Shown here: positions 17,152 through 24,579 of the stretch, in pieces
Numbering within the stretch: the stretch's first letter is position 1
Layout: each line of letters opens with the position of its first letter
Origin: Elusimicrobiota bacterium
GTDB lineage: Bacteria > Elusimicrobiota > UBA8919
Reading direction: 5' to 3'
Length of the DNA stretch: 64,000 bases
NCBI GenBank assembly: GCA_003452965.1
Contig: DMMW01000002.1
Location: forward strand, 11,054 to 75,053
The notes under the pieces: model-generated
Database searches by the model: none
What the model was told of the DNA's origin: nothing
What the model saw: the letters and a program-made list of their open reading frames with translations, nothing else
Translations under genes and position numbers: made by a program

Positions 17152-17322
17152 GCCCCGTTAGAAAATGTTGTAAGATATTCCCAGCAGAAATAATTCATTA
17201 TATTGGCATTATGTATCTACATTTTCGTACGGGGTGAGCCCCGTTAGAAAATGTTGTAAGATATTCCCAGCAGAAATAATTCATTATATTGGCATTATGT
17301 ATCTACATTTTCGTACGGGGTG
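17151..17322. repeat. 86-bp perfect tandem duplication (two copies)
   Basis: Two identical 86-bp units, 17151-17236 and 17237-17322, completely fill the gap between the WbpA-like gene and comF. Each unit is itself an imperfect palindrome: CCCCGTTAGAAAATGTTG at the left against CTACATTTTCGTACGGGG at the right. The upstream stop codon ends on the first base, and the GGGGTGA at the end of copy 2 sits at the right distance to serve as the RBS of comF. Confidence 0.9.
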
Positions 17323-17326
17323 AATT

Positions 17327-18028
17327 ATGTCCAGAATCATAGATGTATTTGTTGACTTTTTCTTTCCCAATATTTGTGTTATTTGCGGAAAAAATACAAA
17401 TAATACAAAATCCTCGGTATGCCATACCTGTATACAAAAAATAGATTATATTAAAACGTCACATTGCGTTACGTGCTATCAGCCGCTTCCTGATGGAGGC
17501 GCTCATTGCTGGCAATGCAAAAGAACTAAATACCATTTTGAAATTATTATTGCCGTTGGTAAATATACAGGTATATTAAGAGAATTGATATTGAAATTCA
17601 AAGAAAAGGATTTTTTAAAAGAGAACTTGGGTGAAATTTTATTGAATGCTTTAAAAAGCAATTTGAATATTGATAAGATTGACTATATTGTGCCGGTTCC
17701 TTTAAGTAAGAAAAGGGAATTTTATAGAGGATATAATCAAGCAATGTTATTAGCTGAATATATTTCAGGAAAAACCGGCAAAAACATCATTGTAAATAAT
17801 CTAATTAGAGTAAAAAATACAAAGGCACAATATGAGCTTAACCGTGAAGAACGGTTATTGAATTTAAAAGATGTTTTTGAGCTTAAGGAACCATGGTTTT
17901 TTAAGAATAAATCTATTGTAATTATTGATGATATAGCTACAACCTGCTCTACTTTAGAAGAGTGTTCGAGAGTTTTAAAAAAAAGCGGTGCAAAAAATGT
18001 TTATGGGTTGGTTTTAGCTAGAGACTGA
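17327..18028 (+). CDS. comF: ComF family phosphoribosyltransferase-like protein
   Basis: Protein of 233 residues with an N-terminal double zinc-ribbon (CVICGK ... CHTC and CVTC ... CWQC, residues about 17-65) and a C-terminal type I PRTase domain with the PRPP loop VIIDDIATTCSTLEEC near residue 204. VPVPLSKKREFYRGYNQ is the other family mark. ComF proteins support DNA uptake or recombination in competent bacteria. It seems unrelated to sugar metabolism and sits between two parts of the locus, with its translation start supplied by a repeat. Confidence 0.92.
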   Translation: MSRIIDVFVDFFFPNICVICGKNTNNTKSSVCHTCIQKIDYIKTSHCVTCYQPLPDGGAHCWQCKRTKYHFEIIIAVGKYTGILRELILKFKEKDFLKENLGEILLNALKSNLNIDKIDYIVPVPLSKKREFYRGYNQAMLLAEYISGKTGKNIIVNNLIRVKNTKAQYELNREERLLNLKDVFELKEPWFFKNKSIVIIDDIATTCSTLEECSRVLKKSGAKNVYGLVLARD

Positions 18029-18056
18029 AAGACAGCGTATAGGGGATTAGCGTATA
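18027..18056. repeat. GCGTATAGGGGATTAGCGTATAG-type intergenic repeat
   Basis: AAAGACAGCGTATAG followed by GGGATTAGCGTATAG. The first part appears inverted at 6865-6881 and related units occur at 11440-11475. It lies between the comF stop and the promoter of the regulator gene. Confidence 0.5.
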
Positions 18057-18064
18057 GAATTCTC

Positions 18065-18107
18065 TTGACAAATTTGATTTATTTTATATAATGTTCAAGT
18101 ATTGAAC
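18065..18107 (+). promoter_or_regulatory. Consensus promoter with overlapping operator palindrome
   Basis: TTGACA (18065-18070), 16-nt spacer, TATAAT (18087-18092) is the best promoter in the window. It is directly followed by GTTCAAGTATTGAAC (18093-18107), a perfect 6-bp inverted repeat around GTA that covers the expected transcription start. The next gene encodes a winged-helix regulator, so autorepression through this site is likely. Confidence 0.75.
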
Positions 18108-18119
18108 AAAGGATGTTTT

Positions 18120-18656
18120 ATGATAAATAATATATCTGAAAAAGAGTTTGCGGTTATAGAAGCGCTATCAAGTAATCATTCATACAGCCAGAGATTGATA
18201 GCTAAAAAGATAGGAATATCTTTGGGGCTTACAAATCTTATTATTAACCGTTTGGCTCAAACAGGTTATATTAAAGTAAAACAGTTGAATCGTCATAAAA
18301 TACAATATATTTTAACACCAAAAGGATTTTCGGAAAAAGCGAAAAAATCATATAATTATACACTTAGAACCATAAATGTTTTGAGTTCAGTTGTTACTAA
18401 AATACAGAGTTTAATTATTGGAAAATATAAATCAGGTATTAGAAATTTTATTATAGTAGGTGATAATGAGTTAGCAGATTTAACAGAGATAGCAATTAAG
18501 AAGATAAAAATAACTGATATAAGATATTCCCGAGAATTAACAAACGGAAGGGTTTCTGCTGGTGAAACCTTCCTTTTTTATAATACAAAAAGTAAAACAA
18601 ATGGAAATTATACAAATTTAATTTTGTTCCTATCGGAAACAGGGATAAATGCATGA
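18120..18656 (+). CDS. MarR-like winged-helix transcriptional regulator
   Basis: A 178-residue DNA-binding protein. Residues about 8-75 form a winged helix (SEKEFAVIEALSS, SQRLIAKKIGISLGLTNLIINRL, GYIKVKQLNRHKIQYILTPKG). Such MarR-type proteins recur at exopolysaccharide loci. The C-terminal 90 residues (IRNFIIVGDNELADLTEIAIKK) are less typical and could bind a ligand or mediate dimerisation. The ATG at 18120 follows AAAGGA at 6-nt spacing; an in-frame TTG at 18102 would fall in the operator. It overlaps kdsD by 4 bp and may control the downstream sugar genes. Confidence 0.8.
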   Translation: MINNISEKEFAVIEALSSNHSYSQRLIAKKIGISLGLTNLIINRLAQTGYIKVKQLNRHKIQYILTPKGFSEKAKKSYNYTLRTINVLSSVVTKIQSLIIGKYKSGIRNFIIVGDNELADLTEIAIKKIKITDIRYSRELTNGRVSAGETFLFYNTKSKTNGNYTNLILFLSETGINA

Positions 18657-19618
18657 ATATTTTAAAAAATATTAATGAAGTAATTGAAAGCGAAATTGAG
18701 ACATTAGAAATTTTGAAAAAGTGCGTAAATCCATCTTTTGAAAAAGCGGTTCTAATGATTTTTAATTGCAGAGGTAAGATAATTGTTACCGGTGTGGGAA
18801 AATCGGGGAATATAGCTCAAAAAATAGCCGCCACATTAGTGTCAACCGGTACTTCAGCAATATATCTGCATCCAACCGAAGGGATGCACGGTAGTTTAGG
18901 TGTGATACAAAAAAATGACATTATGCTTGCAATAGGTAAGTCTGGCGAAAGCGGCGAACTTTTAGGGATGCTGCCTTCTATTAAAAAAATGGGGGCTAAA
19001 ATAATATCCATTACCGCAAATTTGGAATCAACACTAGCCAAAAATTCCGATATAATCTTGTTTACTAAAATAAATCAAGAAGCCTGTCCTCTTAATCTTA
19101 TCCCGACAAATTCTACTACAGCAGCATTGGTTGTCGGCGATGCTATAGCAATTACATTAATGAAGATGAGAAAATTTAAATCTTCTGATTTTGGTCTGCT
19201 TCATCCAGGCGGAACAATCGGCAAACGGCTTCTTCTTACAGTCGGGGATATTATGAGGTCGGGAACGGATAATCCAATAATAAGCATTAATGATTCAATA
19301 TCCGAAATGTTGTTTGAAATAACCAATAAGAGATGTGGTGCTGTTTCCGTAATTGATAAGAATCAGAGATTATTAGGATTTATAACTGATTATGATATAA
19401 GGAAAATATTAGAAAAAAAAGAAAATATTTTTTCAAAAAAAATAAAAGATATTATGAATCCAAAACCTATATTTGTATATTCCGATATAAAAGCTGTGGA
19501 CGTATTAGGAATAATGCAGAATAGGGAAAAAGCAATTGTTGTTTTGCCGGTTTTAAATCGTAAAAAGAAAGTGGTTGGAATAATACATATGCAGGATATT
19601 TTAGCAAAGGGAGTTTAA
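18653..19618 (+). CDS. kdsD: Arabinose-5-phosphate isomerase (KpsF/GutQ family)
   Basis: Converts ribulose-5-phosphate to arabinose-5-phosphate, the first step to Kdo. SIS domain at residues about 35-170 (GKIIVTGVGKSGNIAQKIA, HPTEGMHGSLG, GKSGESGELL, LIPTNSTTAALVVGDA), then FGLLHPGGTIGKRL and two CBS domains (about 205-320, with DIMRSG and DIMNPKP). Full family length. Its presence is the main argument for an LPS- or Kdo-capsule-bearing diderm, although a role in another arabinose-type sugar cannot be excluded. It starts in the regulator stop codon. Confidence 0.93.
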   Translation: MNILKNINEVIESEIETLEILKKCVNPSFEKAVLMIFNCRGKIIVTGVGKSGNIAQKIAATLVSTGTSAIYLHPTEGMHGSLGVIQKNDIMLAIGKSGESGELLGMLPSIKKMGAKIISITANLESTLAKNSDIILFTKINQEACPLNLIPTNSTTAALVVGDAIAITLMKMRKFKSSDFGLLHPGGTIGKRLLLTVGDIMRSGTDNPIISINDSISEMLFEITNKRCGAVSVIDKNQRLLGFITDYDIRKILEKKENIFSKKIKDIMNPKPIFVYSDIKAVDVLGIMQNREKAIVVLPVLNRKKKVVGIIHMQDILAKGV

Positions 19619-19624
19619 CTAATA

Positions 19625-20746
19625 ATGAAAGTTCAAATGGTGGATTTAAAAGCCAGCTATATAAATATTAAAAATGAAATAGATTCTGCCATTCAAAATG
19701 TTCTGAATAAGACCAATTATATTTTGGGTGAAGAAGTAAATAAGTTTGAAACAGGATTTGCTAAATATTGTGGAGTAAAATATGCTTTGGGTGTCGCAAA
19801 TGGTACCGATGCTCTAAGGATTTCATTGATATCGTGCGGAATAAAAGAGGGTGATGAAGTTATTACAACTCCTTTTACTTTTGTTGCAACTACTGAAGCG
19901 ATTATTCAATCTGGGGGAGTGCCTGTGTTTGCTGATATTAATCCGGCAACATATACAATTAATCCAGAAGAAATAGAAGGAAAAATTACAAAAAAAACAA
20001 AGGCGATTTTACCGGTGCATCTTTATGGGCATTCTTGCGATATGGAAAGGATATTGGCAATTTCGCGAAAATATAAATTAAAGATAATTGAAGATTGCGC
20101 TCAGTCATTTTCTGCTTCATATAAGATAAATGGTAAATGGAAAAAAACGGGCAGTATGGGCGATGTCGGCTGTTTTAGTTTTTATCCGGCAAAGAATCTT
20201 GGTTGTTTCGGCGATGGTGGAATGATTATAACTGATAATAAAAGGATTTATGAGAACGCAAAAATGTTAAGGGACCACGGGCAGTATGATAAATATTTAT
20301 ATAAAGAAAACGGATTTAATTCTCGGTTGGATACTATTCAGGCTGCGATTCTATCTGTTAAATTAAAATATATAGATAAATGGACGAATATCCGTAACAA
20401 AATAGCAAATAACTATAAGAAGTTGCTCGGCAATATAGTAATTGTTCCAGAAGTTCCAGGAAATTGTAAACATTCATTTAATTATTATACAATTTGTTTT
20501 CAAAATAAAATGGAAAGGGACAAAACACAAAAGAATTTGTTAAGTAACGGAATATCTTGTCAGGTTTATTATCCACAATCGCTGCATCTGCAAAAGGTAT
20601 ACAGAAATCTTGGGTATGAAATCGGAAGTTTGCCTGTTTCAGAGAAAATGCAAAATTCTGTACTTTCATTACCAATGTATCCTGAATTAGACGATGATAA
20701 AATAGATTATGTGGTTAGTAAAATTAAAGAAATAATATGGAGGTAA
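19625..20746 (+). CDS. DegT/DnrJ/EryC1/StrS-type sugar aminotransferase
   Basis: PLP-dependent aminotransferase of 373 residues that puts an amino group on a keto-sugar nucleotide. The Schiff-base lysine is K190 in FYPAKNLGCFGDGG. ANGTDALRISL, TTPFTFVATTEAI, VHLYGHSCDM and IEDCAQSFSASY are the family marks. The closest functional types are WbpE (3-keto UDP-GlcNAc uronate) and FdtB/QdtB (dTDP-3-keto-6-deoxyhexose). No WbpB-like oxidoreductase or ketoisomerase is clearly present, so the substrate stays open. A GGAG sits before the ATG, and Wzz follows after one base. Confidence 0.9.
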   Translation: MKVQMVDLKASYINIKNEIDSAIQNVLNKTNYILGEEVNKFETGFAKYCGVKYALGVANGTDALRISLISCGIKEGDEVITTPFTFVATTEAIIQSGGVPVFADINPATYTINPEEIEGKITKKTKAILPVHLYGHSCDMERILAISRKYKLKIIEDCAQSFSASYKINGKWKKTGSMGDVGCFSFYPAKNLGCFGDGGMIITDNKRIYENAKMLRDHGQYDKYLYKENGFNSRLDTIQAAILSVKLKYIDKWTNIRNKIANNYKKLLGNIVIVPEVPGNCKHSFNYYTICFQNKMERDKTQKNLLSNGISCQVYYPQSLHLQKVYRNLGYEIGSLPVSEKMQNSVLSLPMYPELDDDKIDYVVSKIKEIIWR

Positions 20747-20747
20747 C

Positions 20748-21581
20748 ATGTCAGAACAGGAAATGGATTTAAGGGATTATTTGATAGTTTTAAAAAGCAG
20801 AATAAAAATGTTTTTTTGTATTGTATTTGTTGGAATTTTTATTACTGCGTTTTTTCTTTTAAAACAATCTTCACTATATCAAACCACTGCGGTTATAGAA
20901 CAGGCAAAGATTGATAAGAACCCTGTTGAAAGCGCAGAAAATCTGGATGTTTTATTTAAAAAGTCGCTTAATCCTTATTTAAGGATAATAGGAGCAAAGA
21001 TGAATGTTCCTGAAAAAGAAATATTTAATCTTACTGATATGTTTGGATTGATTGATTTATCTAATCCAGGCGATATAAAAGTAACGGCAGGTTATATATT
21101 GGTATGGGGAAAGGATAAAACCCCTGAAAAAGCTAAAGAATTAGTTGATTTGATATGTGATTTAATAATTCAAAGACAAAATGAAATAGTTGAAAATGCA
21201 TTAAAAATAGTTAATGATGATTTGAATGATATTAAAAAACAGATAGAGGTTATAAAGAAAGATGTAGAAATCATTAATAGTAAGATATTTCAAAAAGAGA
21301 AAACAGATATTTTAGCCCAATCATATATATTTCAAACTTTAGCTGAGTCCAAGGAAAATGCTCTTAAGAGACAATATGAACTTCAAAATAGATTATTGAC
21401 TAAAGAAATGGAAATGAAATATTATACTAAATTAGCTGCTTTATCAGCTCCTGCTTCGCTTCCTAAAGTCAAGGTGAGTTCAAATAAAATAAAAGTAATG
21501 TTTATATCTACTATTGTGAGTTTTATTGCAGCAGTTTTTATAGTATTCATATACGATTATTTTAAGAAAAATCCCTTATAA
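20748..21581 (+). CDS. Wzz-type chain-length determinant / polysaccharide co-polymerase
   Basis: Inner-membrane protein of 277 residues with a short cytoplasmic start (MSEQEMDLRDYLIVLKSR), a first membrane helix near residues 23-40, a long periplasmic part rich in predicted coiled coil (about 130-225) and a second helix at about 248-268. This two-helix layout and the DLRDYL start fit the Wzz/PCP family, which sets polysaccharide chain length. It lacks a tyrosine kinase domain. GGAGGT precedes the ATG. A second protein of this type is at 47688. Confidence 0.82.
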   Translation: MSEQEMDLRDYLIVLKSRIKMFFCIVFVGIFITAFFLLKQSSLYQTTAVIEQAKIDKNPVESAENLDVLFKKSLNPYLRIIGAKMNVPEKEIFNLTDMFGLIDLSNPGDIKVTAGYILVWGKDKTPEKAKELVDLICDLIIQRQNEIVENALKIVNDDLNDIKKQIEVIKKDVEIINSKIFQKEKTDILAQSYIFQTLAESKENALKRQYELQNRLLTKEMEMKYYTKLAALSAPASLPKVKVSSNKIKVMFISTIVSFIAAVFIVFIYDYFKKNPL

Positions 21582-21598
21582 TTTAACAACGATTAGAG

Positions 21599-21650
21599 TG
21601 ATTATGAACGAATGATTACAGTGATTTGCAACTAATGATTACAATGATTT
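21599..21650. repeat. ATGATTACARTGATTT imperfect tandem repeat
   Basis: Between the Wzz gene and rfbF, units such as ATGATTACAGTGATTT and ATGATTACAATGATTT recur two to three times, with a looser copy in front. They resemble the GATTACACAGATT family seen at other junctions. Confidence 0.5.
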
Positions 21651-21705
21651 AATCCTCGTAATCGTTTTTCAAAATCCCCGAAATCATTATTTGAAGGAGT
21701 TGATT

Positions 21706-22479
21706 ATGAAAGTAGTGATTCTTGCAGGCGGAAAAGGTACCAGAATAAGTGAAGAGACGCAAAACATACCTAAACCGATGATAGAAATCGGAGGTAAACC
21801 AATACTTTGGCATATTATGAAAATATATTCACATTATGGTTTTCATGATTTTATAATTTGTCTTGGATACCTTGGGTATGTAATAAAAGAGTATTTTTCT
21901 CATTATTTTCTACATATGAGCGATATGACATTAGATATGAGCAAAAATAAAACAATTATACATAACACGGTTTCTGAACCATGGAAAGTTACACTTGTTG
22001 ATACCGGTTCTGATACAATGACAGGAGGCAGGTTAAAGAGGATTGAAAAATATATAGGTAATGAAACTTTTATGATGACATATGGTGATGGTGTCGCAGA
22101 TATAAATATAAAGGAATTGATTAAAGTACACAGACAAAGTAAAAAATTAGCTACTCTTACAGCAATACAGACAGCAGGAAGATTCGGAGTGCTAGATATA
22201 GAAAAAAATAATAATGTTAAAACTTTTTTAGAAAAACCAAAAGGCGAAGGTAGTTGGATAAATTCGGGTTTCTTTGTTTTAGAACCGGAAGTTTTCGATT
22301 TTATCGAAAAAGATGATTCTACAATTTGGGAAAGAGAGCCGCTGGAAAATATCGCAAAAAAGAATCAATTAAATTCGTATAAACATTCGGGTTTTTGGAA
22401 ATGTATGGATACTCTAAGAGATAAAATAGAGTTAGAAAAATTATGGGATGGCGGTGATGCTCCATGGAAATTATGGTAA
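21706..22479 (+). CDS. rfbF: Glucose-1-phosphate cytidylyltransferase
   Basis: Makes CDP-glucose from CTP and glucose-1-phosphate, first step to CDP-3,6-dideoxyhexoses. The 257 residues show LAGGKGTRISEETQNIPKPM, GGKPILWHIMKIYSHYG, GYLGYVIKEYF, TGSDTMTGGRLKRI, MTYGDGVADIN and GFWKCMDTLRDK, all specific to RfbF/AscA. ATG 21706 follows GAAGGAG; an earlier in-frame start at 21691 would remove this RBS. rfbG follows after 67 bp of repeat. Confidence 0.95.
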   Translation: MKVVILAGGKGTRISEETQNIPKPMIEIGGKPILWHIMKIYSHYGFHDFIICLGYLGYVIKEYFSHYFLHMSDMTLDMSKNKTIIHNTVSEPWKVTLVDTGSDTMTGGRLKRIEKYIGNETFMMTYGDGVADINIKELIKVHRQSKKLATLTAIQTAGRFGVLDIEKNNNVKTFLEKPKGEGSWINSGFFVLEPEVFDFIEKDDSTIWEREPLENIAKKNQLNSYKHSGFWKCMDTLRDKIELEKLWDGGDAPWKLW

Positions 22480-22483
22480 AGCT

Positions 22484-22528
22484 GATTACACCGATTAAAA
22501 CCGCAGACTTAATAAAATCTGTGTAATC
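22484..22528. repeat. Inverted GATTACAC/GTGTAATC repeat forming a hairpin
   Basis: GATTACACCGATT (22484-22496) and AATCTGTGTAATC (22516-22528) are inverted copies of the dispersed 13-mer with one mismatch and would pair over a 19-nt loop. They occupy most of the rfbF-rfbG gap. Confidence 0.6.
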
Positions 22529-22546
22529 GTAGTTATTGGGGGAAGT

Positions 22547-23521
22547 ATGAACAAAAATTTTTGGAAAGATAAGAATGTTTTAATAACCGGTCATGAAGGT
22601 TTTCTCGGCAGTAATCTTACTAAAATATTGATTTCTGCTGATGCTAATATCGTTGGTTTAGATATTGATGTCAGAAGAGAAAACACTCTTTTTAGTAAAG
22701 AAGATTATAAAAAAATAGTTACAATCAAAGGTAGTGTTGCGGATTATAATTTAGTAAAAAAGATAATATCAAAATATAAAATAGACGTGGTTTTTCATCT
22801 CGGGGCTGAAGCGATAGTCGGTAAATGTATAAAAAATCCGCTTCTGACATTTTCTTCTAATATAGAAGGTACTTGGAATGTTTTGGAAGTATGCAGAAAT
22901 TCAAAAACAGTCAAATCAATTGTTACAGCTTCAAGTGATAAAGCATATGGAAGCCATAAGATACTTCCTTATAAAGAAGATGCCTCTTTGCATGGCGACC
23001 ATCCATATGATGTCTCAAAAAGTTGCGCTGATCTAATCGCATATACATATTTTCATACATATGGTTTACCGGTCGCAATAACAAGGTGTGGAAATATCTA
23101 TGGTCCTGGAGATTTTAATTTTTCAAGGATTGTTCCCGATACAGTTAGATGCATGTTAGCGAATAAACCTATTGAAATAAGAAGCGATGGAAAATTTACT
23201 CGTGATTATGTGTTTGTTGAAGATATTGCAAATGGATATATTTTACTTGCCGAAAAGCTTAATGTTTTGAAATTAGGCGGAGAAGCGTTTAATTTTAGTG
23301 ATGAAAATCCCATTACAGTTATCGAATTAGTTAAAAAGCTTTATCAATTAGATGGAAAAAAACCTAATTATAAAATATTAAATCAAGCTAAGTATGAAAT
23401 TAAACATCAGTATTTAGCATCGCAAAAAGCAAGAAAAATTCTTAAATGGAAACCGGAATTTACTTTAGAAACCGGATTAAAGAAAGCTATAGATTGGTAT
23501 ACGAAATATTTAAATAAATAG
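22547..23521 (+). CDS. rfbG: CDP-glucose 4,6-dehydratase
   Basis: Converts CDP-glucose to CDP-4-keto-6-deoxyglucose. The extended SDR of 324 residues has ITGHEGFLGSNLTK, FHLGAEAIVGKCIKNP, the dehydratase active site SSDKAYGSH, HPYDVSKSCADLIAYTY, RCGNIYGPGDFNFSRIVP and SDGKFTRDYVFVED, which are specific to RfbG/AscB. It pairs with rfbF just upstream. GGGGGAA serves as RBS. Confidence 0.95.
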   Translation: MNKNFWKDKNVLITGHEGFLGSNLTKILISADANIVGLDIDVRRENTLFSKEDYKKIVTIKGSVADYNLVKKIISKYKIDVVFHLGAEAIVGKCIKNPLLTFSSNIEGTWNVLEVCRNSKTVKSIVTASSDKAYGSHKILPYKEDASLHGDHPYDVSKSCADLIAYTYFHTYGLPVAITRCGNIYGPGDFNFSRIVPDTVRCMLANKPIEIRSDGKFTRDYVFVEDIANGYILLAEKLNVLKLGGEAFNFSDENPITVIELVKKLYQLDGKKPNYKILNQAKYEIKHQYLASQKARKILKWKPEFTLETGLKKAIDWYTKYLNK

Positions 23522-23623
23522 TGCTATCGTGCGATACTGGGGTAGTCTGATAGTGCATAGTATAAGTGAAGCAGACTATTATCGAGCAGGCAGTTAAAAA
23601 TATATTGGTGTTTTATTCAATGA

Positions 23624-23714
23624 CTGTATCCTGTATCCTGTATCCTGTATCCTGTATCCTGTATCCTGTATCCTGTATCCTGTATCCTGTATCCTGTATA
23701 CTGTATCCTGTATT
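23624..23714. repeat. Thirteen-copy CTGTATC heptanucleotide repeat
   Basis: Thirteen consecutive 7-bp units from 23624 to 23714; only units 11 (CTGTATA) and 13 (CTGTATT) differ. The tract ends two bases before the ATG at 23717, where the RBS would be expected, and no Shine-Dalgarno is visible. Slippage would change the spacing of the promoter or leader in 7-bp steps. Upstream, TAGTCTG (23543-23549) and CAGACTA (23572-23578) form a hairpin. Confidence 0.92.
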
Positions 23715-23716
23715 TA

Positions 23717-24460
23717 ATGATGAAAATAATATTTTTAGGGACAAACGGTTGGTATGATTCAGATACAGGTAACACTACCTGTATACTTATAGAAACAAAT
23801 AAAGAATATATTATTCTTGATGCCGGAAATGGTTTGTACAAAATAGACAAATATATAAAATCCAAAAAACCAATATATCTTTTCTTAAGTCATTTTCATT
23901 TAGACCACATATTCGGATTACATATCTTAAACAAATTTAATTTTATTCAAGGAATAAAATTATACGGGCCACCTGGATTAAAAAAGATATTAAATACAAT
24001 AATTACACAACCGTATACTATGCCATTTAAGCAGTTGAAAACTAAAGTTACCCTTTTTGATATAAATAAGAAAATAAAGTTTCCTTTAAATGTTGAATAT
24101 AAAGAATTATCTCATACCGCTCTTTGTTACGGATATAGGTTTAATTTAGAAAATAAAATAATCTCGTATTGTCCTGATACTGCAATGTGTGATAATTTGT
24201 TTTTATTAGCAAAAGATGCCGATTTATTGATCAGTGAATGTTCATATAAAGTAAATAAGGAAGTAAAGAATTGGCCGCACCTGAATCCTAAAAAGGCTGC
24301 TTTTTTGGCAGAAAAATCAAATGCTAAAAAATTGTTATTAGTGCATTTTGATCCGAATATTTATAAGACAATATCTGAAAGAAAAGAAGCACAAATCGCT
24401 GCGGGTAGGATTTTTGAAGAAACAATTGCCGCAACAGATAATCTGATTATTAATTTATAG
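23717..24460 (+). CDS. MBL-fold metallohydrolase (RNase Z-like)
   Basis: A 247-residue beta-lactamase-fold hydrolase. Metal ligands are visible as H59-x-H61-x-D63-H64 in SHFHLDH, then LSHTALCYGYRF, PDTA and a C-terminal LLLVHFDP. The layout (LGTNGWYDSDTGNTTCILIE start, ILDAGNGLYKID) is that of small RNase Z/arylsulfatase-like or phosphodiesterase-like MBL proteins. The substrate is unknown. It lies inside the CDP-sugar block between rfbG and the aldehyde dehydrogenase, so removal of a sugar or acyl ester or a cyclic phosphate intermediate is possible. Expression may be phase-variable through the heptamer tract. Confidence 0.82.
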   Translation: MMKIIFLGTNGWYDSDTGNTTCILIETNKEYIILDAGNGLYKIDKYIKSKKPIYLFLSHFHLDHIFGLHILNKFNFIQGIKLYGPPGLKKILNTIITQPYTMPFKQLKTKVTLFDINKKIKFPLNVEYKELSHTALCYGYRFNLENKIISYCPDTAMCDNLFLLAKDADLLISECSYKVNKEVKNWPHLNPKKAAFLAEKSNAKKLLLVHFDPNIYKTISERKEAQIAAGRIFEETIAATDNLIINL

Positions 24461-24489
24461 TATAGGAATTTGAAAAATATATCTACTAC

Positions 24490-24571
24490 TTCAATATTGT
24501 TGTAGTCGCCGACCTTGGTCGGCACAAACTTTCAATATTGTTGTAGTCGCCGACCTTGGTCGGCACAAACT
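24490..24571. repeat. 41-bp perfect tandem duplication with hairpins
   Basis: Two identical 41-bp units (24490-24530 and 24531-24571). Each holds GCCGACC-TT-GGTCGGC, a perfect 7-bp stem, and each is far richer in G+C than its surroundings. A diverged relative (TTGTAGTTGCCGATCTTGC) occurs near 59950. The unit ends eight bases before the next ATG. Confidence 0.9.
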
Positions 24572-24579
24572 TGTAAAAA

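Noticed and set aside
17151..17322. CRISPR-like or riboswitch reading of the 86-bp repeats
   Set aside because: Only two units with no spacer between them and no cas genes nearby; no known riboswitch core was recognised.
23566..23865. Open frames on both strands through the heptamer tract, giving repeating Cys-Ile-Leu-Tyr-Pro-Val-Ser-type or Asp-Thr-Gly-Tyr-type peptides
   Set aside because: They are translations of a 7-bp repeat, which stays open in all frames; there is no RBS or other coding character. Kept only as a possible upstream frame in the phase-variation idea.
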